A stretch of DNA of 64,000 nucleotides from Talinum fruticosum (taxonomy: Eukaryota; Streptophyta; Magnoliopsida; Caryophyllales; Talinaceae). The DNA is taken from positions 1,798,001 through 1,862,000 of the forward strand of contig JAITYX010000083.1 in the NCBI GenBank assembly GCA_021018815.1, written 5' to 3'. Within the stretch, counting starts at the first letter, position 1. Each line of letters begins with the position of its first letter. The translations under genes and the position numbers were made by a program. Positions 1-10,569 of this stretch are shown here, piece by piece. The notes beneath the pieces were generated by a model. It made no database searches, was not told the origin of the DNA, and saw only the letters and a program-made list of their open reading frames with translations.

Positions 1-1911
1 AGGAGATTCTGCTGAATGAGTTTAGTCATTGCTCGCGAGAATATTTGAGCTAGCTCGGTGCCATATTCGAAGCAATAATCAGCTTTGGAAGAGCTCAAGT
101 TTGCTCAAAAGTGAGATCAATTTTACGATTTATGGAGGTTGATTTACAATATATTTTTACAATTTTAATACAGTGATTATATATATGAGCTGATGTTAGA
201 GACAGAAATTTGAGTGCATTAAACTTATCAACCAATTTCTTAAGTCTGATTTTATCAATTCATGCTTTGACGTCCCAAATAGGCTGATGATGAAAGGCTG
301 ATGCTGAGGAATGATTGATGACAAATGAGTATTTCAGGATAGCAAGTTTTTCACAAGTAATTTTTTTTTTTTAAAAAAACCCATTATTTGATATTATATT
401 ATATCAATGCTAGATATCGTGAAGGTTTTTCCTTGTTTTTTGGTGCTATTTTTTAAAAAAATCATTAGTGGATTGAAAACATAAGAATATAATAAAATGT
501 ATTACTTATTTATTATCTAACAATTTTCTTTATAACTTCTTCCTATTCTTTCTTCCTTAGTTGAGAAGAACAAGCTCTTAATGTGATGTTTGATTAGATA
601 TGACATAATCAACTTTTTAATATAATCATGATTACGTACTTTTTTTGAAGGACATGATTACGTACTTTGTAATAATATTAATCGTGTCAATATAAAATTT
701 TCATACAACAAAACAAGGTAATGAAAATACGGTTATAAATATATTTTTGTTGCAAAAATTAATTACATGAAATAAGTGCTTAATGCCCTGTTCTTTTAGC
801 TATAAGGGGTTACACGGGTTTTGTAATAGTTTGTAAACAAGCTGTAACAAGTTTGAAAATCTGTAAAACAATTGTAATTATAATTGTATACGATGTCGGT
901 GTAATAAGCGAGTTGTAAGAATCTGTGAAAGATATAAAAAGTTACAACATTATAAATTAAAATTGAAGAAAACATGACCTAATAGAAAATAATAGTGCAA
1001 AAGAATGAGAAAAACAATATGAAGAGGATGCAGCCACTCAAGGACAATCAATCAATAAGCTACTGTGTAAAGTTATTTTTTTAACAAAAATTATATTTAC
1101 AAATTTTTTTTTTTTTGCACATTTATGAACATAAACTGTAATTTTTTCATAACAAAAAATCAAATTTTGCTGTTTCTGATTTTGTAGGTGTGTTCTTACA
1201 GATCTTATTTGTTGTGTGATATTTTTTCCCCTTTGTTTTACACAAGAATATAATTTACTATGGTATCCTCTTACAACTTCGCAATAATATAAATATTACT
1301 TCATATGTCATGAAAATTGGACCGCCTAAAAATACATATTTTTTCGAAATTTTTGAAGGTATAACCAAACAAAATCAGATCATACCATAAACTTTTTCCC
1401 TGAGCTCCCAACACTGTTTATTTTCTATATTTAAATGTTGATTATTGTGTGAAAAACTAGGACTAAAATAACTTAGTTTTCATCCCCTATGTTGATTACT
1501 GTAGATATCGAAGGAGGTTGGGAAAAATGTTATCATATAGCAGATCCCCATGATGTTTAGGTTAGTGGCTAACCAGGTTCCTACTAGAAGAACCTCTTAA
1601 CAATAAACCTTACCTCCCGAAAGAAAAACAAAAGACCATAGGGTTCAATGTGTATTGGGGTATTTTTAGATGAAAAAGAAAAGGATAACAAAGTAAAGTA
1701 GCATTTTTTAAATATTTGAGAAGGTTAAGTGGTATTTTTGAACAAAACTACGTAGATGATTGATAAATTAGTAGAAGTTAAGTTATCCGATTTATCTTAT
1801 ATGACACAACACACATTATTATATTCTCTTATACATAATTCTTAATCATAAGTTACACGGTAAGAATACTGTTTTTTTTTTTTTTTTCGTCGATTCTTTT
1901 TGTAATATTCT
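1..1911. other. AT-rich NLR upstream region, no gene seen
   Basis: No coding region is recognisable. The stretch is AT-rich with several poly-T and poly-A runs and includes a short direct repeat of attacgtactttt near 640-670. It is repeated at 18487-20402, so it travels with the NLR as its upstream flank. By analogy with 18353-18486, the bases before position 1 are probably the 3' end of a HIG1 gene, but that is outside the window. Confidence 0.6.
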
Positions 1912-1919
1912 TATATAAG
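1912..1919 (+). promoter_or_regulatory. Candidate TATA box of NLR copy A
   Basis: TATATAAG lies 219 bp upstream of the start codon at 2131. It is conserved at 10358 (copy B) and 20403 (copy C), and homology between B and the other copies begins just before it. A second TATA-like string (gtataaatt, 2031) is closer to the start codon and could be used instead. Confidence 0.4.
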
Positions 1920-2130
1920 GAGTTGAAGTTAGAATATATCCTTGGTAATTTCCTTGGAGAGTGAGTAAGCATCATCAACTTTAGTTTTCTTAACAACGAC
2001 TTCATGTACTTATTGTACTAGTATAAATTGAATTCTGTATGCCATTTACCAGCCAGTCACAATACACTATCTTTCTGTTGAATTAATTAATCTCACGTAA
2101 CTTTGGTTATCATTGCGTTACATTCAAAAC

Positions 2131-5100
2131 ATGGGGGACATGGTTTCGGAGCTCGTGAAGGGGTCAGCTCAGTCCCTTCTGGAGGCTGCTGTTGCCCAAA
2201 TTCACGGCGAGATTGTCCTGGTGTGGGGATTCAAGGATGATTTCAAGGCCTTCCAAAAGAAGCTGAGAGGGCTAAACGGCCTCTTATCCGGGGCGGGATC
2301 CAAATTAGGATCCGGGTCATCCGAATCGGAGAATGAGCTCCTGAAAGACTGGTTGGAGCAGGTAGGGGAAGTGGCATACCGAGCTGAGGACGTGGTGGAT
2401 GAGTATGCCTATGAACTCCTCAAGCGCAAGCTTGCCTTGAGAGACATGAAGGGTATGAAGCCAATGCTCCGGTTGAAGACCAAGATTCGGTTCTTCTGCT
2501 TCTCTCGCTCCTCTAATCCTCTTCTGCTTCGCTTCAGAATGGCTCATAAGGTGAAGTCCTTAGGGGAATCCATTGCTGAGGTCTATGGTGAAGCTCAACG
2601 TCTCGGCATAAGACTTATCGATGTAGCTGCTGGTGTTGGTGCTGGTTCTTCTAGTACTCTGGCTGGCGCAGAGAAGGATCTCCGACTTGAGTTGCAAAGA
2701 GAGCAGGCAGATTGTTGGGATCTGGTAGGAAGGGACCATGACAAAGCCCAAATCATGGAATGGCTGCTTCAGGCCAGTAAGAGCGACAAACTTCTTAATG
2801 TCATTGGAATCCATGGCATGGCAGGTATGTACCTAATTTTCATTTTGATAAATCCCCTTGGCCATTACCATTTATATATTGGAGAAAGGAGTAATCGAAC
2901 ATGAGACATAATATATTAGAACCTTAATCTTTACTATTACGCCAATACTTCATCTTCATTGATACTCATGCATCTTTTTCTATAAAGACATTAGGAATTT
3001 ACTTTTGTTGACGTACTCGAAAAGAGTTTAATATTATTGAATATGAATATGGTACATCATGCTATACTATTAGGCTTTGTTTCACCAAGTCAAAAGTGCT
3101 GAATTTTAATATTGAATACGAATATGATATTTTGATAATTATACTAATTTTAAAAGCATTAATGTCGTCTAAATATAAATTAGGTCCAAGATAAAATGTC
3201 ATAAATTTAAGGGCTAATAATTTGAACGTTTGGGGTGTTATGCAATATATCATACATGTAGGTGTCTAACAAGGACATTGTTGCCTTCAATATTTCTTCT
3301 ATTGTACACACTACAATAATAATGCTGGATGAAAATTATTTGTTGTTGAAATCTTTTGAGCAACTAATACTTCCTGTAGGGGTGCATGGTTGTTAAACTT
3401 TCATTTATATATAGGTCAAAAGTTACCACAACTGATTCATAATCCTTGAGCACATTAAGTTATACTGTTGTAATTAACCATAAACATGATAGTTTCCCTG
3501 AAAATGGACTTGGATTACAATATAACTTGCATAATTGATTCAGGTCTAGGAAAGACAACATTATGTCGAAGAATATATCAGACCGAAGAAGTAAATGAGT
3601 GGTTCAAAGAACGAATCTGGATCTCGTGTCTCTCATGATTTTGATTTCCAACGATTGTTAAAAGGCATGATTGAGCAATCCGGCGAACAATCCACCATGT
3701 CGGATATTGAAGCTATTAAAAAGAAAGTTCGAGATAAGTTGCAAGGGAAGAAGTATTTGCTTGTTCTGGATGATATTTGGACGACATTTGAAACAGCATG
3801 GGAGCCTCTAAGAGATTGTTTATTGTATTTTGGTGGATCCAAGGGTAGTGCAATTTTGGTAACCTCGCGTAATGTGAAAGTATTGGAAAAATTGGAGACA
3901 TTTGATGCGGATCCTAAGAAACCCATGGATTATCCTCGCATTTACCCACTACGCGGGTTATCGGAACCGGATAGTTGGTCTTTGCTCAAGCAAAGGGTTG
4001 GTGATGATTTGTCAGATTCTATTAAGGAGTCTTTAGCAAGGAAAATGTTAGGAAAATGTAAGGGAGTGCCTTTAGCGATCAAAACAATTGCAAGCTTGCT
4101 GCGATCTCGGAAAGAGACATATCAATGGAAGGAGATTGAAGAAAGTGGCATATGGAATGAAGTAGATGATATCACCTTGCCCTCGATCAGGTTAAGCTTC
4201 AAGTATCTTCCATCTCGTTGCACTCGAAAAGATGCTTCGTGTACTTGTGGGATCTTTCAAGAAGACGAGAAAATTCAAAAGGATAAGTTGATCCAACTTT
4301 GGATGGCTCAGGGATTTCTTCTACATCCTCATCACGATATGGAGCAAGTTGGCGAAGAATATTTTCATATTTTGATAAATAATTCCCTTTTTCAAGATTT
4401 AGAGTTTGATAAGTGGGGCGACTTGTTGAGCTGTAAGATGCACGACGCTGTCCATGCTTTAGCCCGAGACCTTTCAAGAAACGACATTGCCTACCACGTG
4501 CGGCACCTATCTCTATTAGATTCTCAACAACAAAGTGCAGAAAAGTTGGAGCACAACAACAATTTGCGGACATTGTTCTTATCATTCCATCCAAGTAAGT
4601 TGGACAACTTCAAGATGGAGATGGTCAAGTGTTTGCGTGCCTTAAGCTTGGTTCGTGTTGGTCCGAAAGAGTTGCCAGATTCAATAGGTGAGCTAAAGCA
4701 TTTGAAGTACTTAGATATAAGTGCTAATGAAATCTCAAGTCTTCCTGATGGGTTTACCAAACTTTACAATTTGTATACCTTGAGAGTTCGTCCGACGGGC
4801 ATGTTCCCCAAGTTCCCAAAAGGATTCGATAAATTAGTCAATCTACGACATATCACATCAAGTGTTTTTGATGAGATGGATATACCAGTTGGTTTGGGGA
4901 TGCTAACTTGTCTCCAAACACTACCACCAATATATGCAAGTAAAAATTGGGGCGGACGGCTGAGTGAGCTGCAGACTTTAACTAACCTTAAGGGAAAATT
5001 AATGATCTCTAATCTCCGAAGTGTGGAAATTCGAGAAGCCGAGGTGGCAACAGTAGGGATGAAGAAAAGCATAAAGAGCTTGAGTCTTGGGTTTGGTTTT

Positions 5101-6060
5101 GATAGTGATAATCGACTAGAAAATCGGAAGATGGTGCTAGAAGCTTTACAACCTCCAGCTAGTTTGGCTTACCTTACAATTTATGATTATTATGCTAAGG
5201 CATTGCGAGAATGGATGTTGGAGATGCAAGGGTATGGAGGCTTACCTCTTAAACACCTTGTGTATCTTTTCATTGACGGCTTCAAGAGAGTCGAGCATTG
5301 CACTATGTCACTCGAAGAACTTAATTGCTCTAAAGGAACTGCGGATTGATTCTTGCGATAATATGATATTATTCCCAAAACATATAGAGTGTGTCACATC
5401 CCTCCAGGAAGCTGTACTTGGTTAATTGTGAGAAGGTGCAAAACCTTGTTGCCGATCCGACTCCTTTGGTCAATCTTCGAGAGGTAGTGATTAGAGATTG
5501 CAGAAACATGACTAGTTTACCAATTGGGCTATTAAGTCTCCCAAGGCTTGAGAGTGCAGAGCTTGGTCCATTTAACCCAGAGCTGGATTTATTCCCTTTT
5601 CCACATGCCAATTATGAGTACTGTAATGTACTACCTGGTGGTTTGAATGAGAATAGGAGCAGCCAATTCCCAAGGATAACAGACCTCTAAAGAAAGAACA
5701 ATGATGAGGAGTATGAAATCCCTTGTGAAGCTAAAATTAAATGGGCTTGGAATGGATAAAGTAAAGAGCCTTCCCGACCCAATCCAAGTATCTCCATCAA
5801 CTTAGATCCCTCACCATATGTGGCTTTGATGGTTTGGAATCTCTGCCAGAATGGCTAGGAAACTTAACATCTTTGCGTGAGTTGGTGCTTTGGTATTTGC
5901 AAAATATCAAGTGTTTGCCGTCACATGCCACCATGGGACATCTCAAGCAATTAGTGAGGGTAGAAATCTACCGATGCAACTTGTTAAAGGACGCATTTCT
6001 TGATAAGGAAAGAGGAACGAGTGGTCTAAAATTGAACACATTTACGTCGTCATTATTTAG
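2131..6060 (+). pseudogene. CC-NB-ARC-LRR immune receptor, copy A (frameshifted as sequenced)
   Basis: Intracellular immune receptor of the CNL (RGA/RPM1-like) class. Exon 1 (2131-2824) gives an Rx-type coiled coil with an EDVID-like motif, AEDVVDE, at residues 85-91. A phase-1 intron (2825-3543) splits the P-loop as GMAG|LGKTT. Exon 2 (3544-6060) carries kinase-2 LLVLDDIW (final W, CNL type), RNBS-B, the GLPL-type GVPLAI, MHD (KMHDAV) and a long LRR with LPDSIGELKHLKYLDIS-like units. I chose the ATG at 2131 because the upstream in-frame start is only TTG. Breaks: an extra C near 3625 between P-loop and RNBS-A; extra bases near 4215, 4225 and 4243 that cancel out but scramble RNBS-D; further single-base shifts near 5313, 5405, 5681, 5787 and 6019. 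All motifs are intact, so this is either a recent pseudogene or an intact gene with consensus errors. Confidence 0.88.
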
Positions 6061-7902
6061 TGGGTCGAGTGAGTAATGTAACTAATTTTTCTCTTTTATT
6101 TTTCGGAAATTAGCAAATAAAAGATTGTTCTTTGCCTTTTTTTTTTTTTTTGTCCGTTTTCCTTTTCCTTTTTCTTTTAAGACTTTAAAGTCGATCAATA
6201 AAGTTTACAAATATTTATGTTAATCAATCTAATAAAAAGATATCGTCTGTTACGATATTTGACCATCTCACGTTAACATTAGAGACTAGTGAGATATTTA
6301 TTAAAGGAGAATTAAATTATCAAACTTGTATTTGAAAAGGAGAAAAATGGTGTAGATAATAATCTTATGTGTTGTTTTCATTTCACAGTGAAGGTGAACA
6401 TAAAGAAAGAAGACTGCACATAAGTAAAGGAAAGCGGAATACTGAACTTTCCAAGTACATTTGATAAAAGGTAATTTTCATGCTAGCATATTAGACTAGT
6501 TTCGACACTTTATTACTTGTTTTTCTAAGTTTTTACTGCTTCTTAAGAATTACCCCTGAACTTTTGCAAAATATTTTCAGGAAATTCAGATAATACTGCT
6601 CAAGTTTTTGATGGGCCCCGAGACACTACTGTCATCAAGGAACAAGTTAAGATGAATTCCATCATAAACTCCCTTGCTGTTTTTTTCAGTTTTCGAAAGG
6701 GAACTCTCTAATTAATAATGTGCTTTAGTAGCATTGTACACAGCAAGTTATCCAGTTAATTTCAATAGCGAAAACTAAGGGTGTAGTGAACCAATTTGAC
6801 TTGATCGAACAGAAAAGCTGAAAAGAACTAAGACCTAAAAGAAATTGACCTTCCTGATCTTAGCCTTAAACAAAATCTCCTCTTTATCACAAGCATAATT
6901 CTATAAATCATCTCCTTGTCATAGGTGTAATTCTTCTATATTGCTTTTAGATGACTTCGTCTCAATATGTATGATGATGTGACCCGTATATTCCATCGGT
7001 AATGATCAAACTTAATCCAAAATCAACCTCGCCCAAACCTCGGCTTGGATAATTTGTCTGCAGAGATTTACGCACTCTGTCATAATCTAATCACTACTTG
7101 CGTTATTGTCTCTCTTTCTCTCTATCATCAGATATAGTTTAGATGTTGTTTTGCTATCATCAAAGATCTTGAGAGGAGCAAGAGGGTAACAAAAGGTCGA
7201 AATATCGCATCTTTCTTGAGCATCAAAAACTCGAACAAATCAAATATTTGGCAATATATTTACAGAACGTCTTATACGTACTTGGAAATATCCGTTCCTC
7301 ACCATATGTCAACAGATAGTTGACTAACGGAAAAATATGGGGAAATTTTAGGAGCCTAATATTTCTTTCTCTCTCGTAAGAGTATATGCTCGTAGGAGCA
7401 TTTAAAAATTTGTAATATATTTATCAACTTACTTAACTTGATTAGAAGTTTGAGTTATACCTTGAGTGATGGTTTGAGCAGAAAGAATTGATTTTGAGGA
7501 ATTACAAATTATGCTACAATGTACAATTCACCTTTATTAGGATGGAACTTGGAAGAACCATTCTTGTTATATGTTATCTGTTATAAGATTTATTTGTAAC
7601 CTATTCTTAATTCTATTATTGATTATAAGGACAATAATATTAGGATGGACAAGGAGAGCATAAAAAGGTTGCTTCACCAAAGAAAGGTGATCACATAACG
7701 ATCTGAGCAATTACCGACAATAACATAATGTTACAATTCATAAAATTTGCTTTTTATTTATGAAATTGACACCTCCTAAAGTTCTAATTTATTATTGAAT
7801 AAAGTTTGTATATTTACATGTGTATCAATTAATTTAAGTGACTAATTCTCTAATTAAAAACTGACTTGAGTATAAATTCGGTTGTTATCAAACTCGGACT
7901 AA
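6061..7902. other. NLR copy A 3' flank, conserved in all three blocks
   Basis: No protein-coding gene is recognisable. The stretch follows the NLR in all three copies (about 14506-15990 in B, 24560-26395 in C), with the same AG-ending tracts followed by tgaaggtgaac (near 6390) and ggaaattcag (near 6580). These could be 3'-UTR introns of the NLR transcript; this is inference from conservation and splice-like ends only. Confidence 0.5.
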
Positions 7903-8123
7903 GGCCCCGTTTGGTATGCAAAAATGGAATGGAATGAAATTAAGGAATGATACACGAGAGGTTAGATATGAAACTTGAATATTTTCTTGAAGTGTTTTGG
8001 TAAATAACGGGAATGGAATCAAGTTCCAGTTCTTGTTGTTTGGTTATTAATTATGGGATAAAATTAAAATTATTTTATTTTTTAAATTATTTTATATCAT
8101 TGTAAATTATTATTATTATTAAA

Positions 8124-8170
<47 letters not shown>

Positions 8171-8440
8171 TTATTATTATTATTTTTTTATCATTTGATT
8201 CAATAAAAGTTGAAGCTCGTTAGCATATTCGCGATATTGAGTCTTATATTTATTTAATTTTTTAATTAACTAGCTTGTGATTTTTTCAATAATTAACAAA
8301 TTTTATTTATAATTTTTAGTAAACCTATTTTCAAACCGTAATGTTCTATCAAACAATATGAAAAAATATATATATAATTAAATAAATAAATAATAAAAAC
8401 AATAAAAAAAATACCCCAACCTAATAACAAAAATAACAAC

Positions 8441-8507
<67 letters not shown>

Positions 8508-8734
8508 TAACAAATAGACTAACTTTTCTTTTTTTTAATAATTATAAACTAATCCCGAGGGATTGAGAATTGATTCTCCTCCTATTTTGGGAATTCAAAT
8601 TCCCTTGTTTTGAGGAAACTTAAAACCTGTAAATTTCAAATTCCACCTTTAAAATAACCAATCAAACAATTAAAAAGAAACTTAAAATTAGAGGAATCAA
8701 ATTCTATTCCAATTTTACCCAACCAAACGAGGCC
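7903..8734. mobile_element. PIF/Harbinger-type MITE, copy A
   Basis: Begins GGCCCCGTTTGG and ends CCAAACGAGGCC, imperfect terminal inverted repeats flanked by the 3-bp direct repeat TAA (7900-7902 and 8735-8737). This is the PIF/Harbinger (Tourist-like) target-site pattern. It has no coding capacity. The interior holds a long TTA/ATT tract (about 8095-8190) and a complementary AAT tract (about 8437-8508), so the two halves can fold back on each other. The same element sits at the same place in block C. Confidence 0.75.
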
Positions 8735-8944
8735 TAATAGTAATATAGGTCCTTAAATTCAAACTCAACTAAACTCCCTAACATTGGGCTCATGTACCCG
8801 CCTAAGAGAGAGAGGCTTTGATTTGGATTTGGGATGATGGATTGGTAAACAACACAAGTTGACGAAGAAGTCTCCTGTTTCTCGATAAATACTTTTTCCT
8901 CAAACTCACTCTAACGTTTCCGAGACCCATTCAGTTTCTCCTTT

Positions 8945-10344
8945 TCCGAGACCATACTATGAAAGTGGAGACTGAAATCCGAGACGGATTATTAACATCC
9001 GTACCCTCGTACTTATCGTTGCAATCATTTTTCTACCCATGTCGTATTGAAAATTACTTTCAACCCCGACTTTAGTAGCATATTACAATTGTAGTCAAAC
9101 TTAGGGTGTAAAGTTGACCGAAATAGTTAAAAGATGAAAATACCCTTGTGTTAATAATCCAATCTGAGACCATACCCCTGCTGCTCTTGGTTTGCTTACC
9201 TTCTTCAACCTACTTTTAGGTTATTAGCAGGGCCAGTACTGACAATACTGTGGTTCAAAGAAGTCAGCCCTATAAGTCCTTGACTATGAGTGGTAGGTGT
9301 TCACCATTGCATAGGCTGGAATGTCACTCTTCTATATCATCTAACACAAACGAGCAGGTGTTCACCATTGCAAATGGTGATCGCCGACCTTCTTCTTCCC
9401 ATTTCCAGAGCAATTTTTCCCTTCCTATTTCAGGCATTAATTCCAGCTTCAAAAACAAAGCTAGCATAAGCTGCTCAGCAACCTGGTTCACATCAAGCTT
9501 TCTGAACACCTCCCTCTTGTTCGCAAACTCTCCATGACATCACCCTCAAATGTGCCTCGCCATGGACCTCTCAGTATCAAATCCTTAGCTAGTGACACCC
9601 AAGAGCTTCAAGCAAACGTCACCCAAAAATGTTATTTGACGTAGAAATTGGTAGGAGAGAGTGGATAGGATTGTGTTTGACTTGTTTGGAGACGTTTCGA
9701 AAACTGTTGAGAACTTTTCCAAAATGGGTCAATTTTTTATAAACGGTAACCAACCAATTCTGATCTTGAGCCCAACAGACAAAATTCCAAATCCACCTTT
9801 AATTTGAAGCCATCTCTGTTCTAAAACATGTCAATTACTGTAGGTATATAGCAACTGTTTGTTATGATCACAATGGTGTCACTGAAATCTGAGACCATAC
9901 CCCTTGACCCTTCGTTTAGTTCCCTTCTTCACTACTTCTCACTTGTTGACAATACTGTCGTTCAAACTTCAAAGAAGACATCCAATATCTGACATTCTGC
10001 CTAAAACTGAACTATAAAAAGTCTTTACCTCATTATATTAGCAAAATCTAAACGTATATAGTGTTACTTAGATTAGCACGGCCTGAAATTTCTGCAAATC
10101 TAAGGAAATGGGATAAGATTCAGATTCCTCATTAATGTAAGACATCCCAATGAAAACACTAGCTTCAAGACATCTGAGCTTACTTCAGATCAACAAACTC
10201 TGATACTCACCCACAATGCTTAAATCCTAGCATTGCCCCCATGCTAGACTTGGAATATTCTTATATAAGGGTTCTTTTTGTAATGTTGTTTTTTCAGTTG
10301 TTAATGATGTTTTTTCCATTAAGGCGTGGTTGATTTTTTATTTT
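8945..10344. other. Spacer between NLR blocks A and B, unassigned
   Basis: This stretch matches neither block A nor block C and breaks the array at both ends. It contains an imperfect direct repeat built on ctgagaccatacccc (about 9163-9275 and 9888-9990, with a partial third copy at 8946). A short open frame with no recognisable domain exists on each strand near 9250-9537; the minus frame (9324-9509) has a helical, Leu-rich look but no ATG and no family I recognise. It may be a fragment of flanking DNA captured when the array formed. Confidence 0.5.
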
Positions 10345-10357
10345 TTTGTAATTTTCT

Positions 10358-10365
10358 TATATAAG
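10358..10365 (+). promoter_or_regulatory. Candidate TATA box of NLR copy B
   Basis: TATATAAG at 212 bp before the ATG at 10570. Sequence further upstream is unrelated to copies A and C, so copy B keeps only this core promoter and may be expressed differently. Confidence 0.35.
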
Positions 10366-10569
10366 GAGTTCAAATTAGAATATATCATTTCCTTGGAGAG
10401 TGAGTAAGCATCATCAACTTTAGTTTTCTTAACAACGACTTCATGTACTTATTGTACTAGTATAAATTAAATTCTGTATGCCATTTACCAGCCAGTCACA
10501 ATACACTATCTTTCTGTTGAATTAATTAATCTCACGTAACTTTGGTTATCATTGCGTTACATTCAAAAC

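Larger units (their letters stand above)
1..8944 (+). repeat. Segmental duplication block A (matches 18487-27423)
   Basis: The first base of the window matches position 18487, and collinear near-identity continues through the NLR gene, its 3' flank and a MITE up to about 8944. There the sequence leaves the block: after the shared gtttctcc tract, A continues into ccgagaccatac while C continues into the KJC1 5' region. Differences seen by eye are mainly single-base changes, homopolymer lengths and microsatellite lengths. The left border lies outside the window. Confidence 0.93.

Noticed and set aside
2317..2814. Minus-strand open frames under NLR exon 1
   Set aside because: They mirror the conserved coding strand and are present in all copies only because the sense frame is conserved.
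9250..9537. 95-codon plus-strand frame in the spacer, and a Leu-rich minus frame under it
   Set aside because: No family recognised, no ATG for the minus frame, stops in the surrounding frames. I keep it only as an unassigned spacer.
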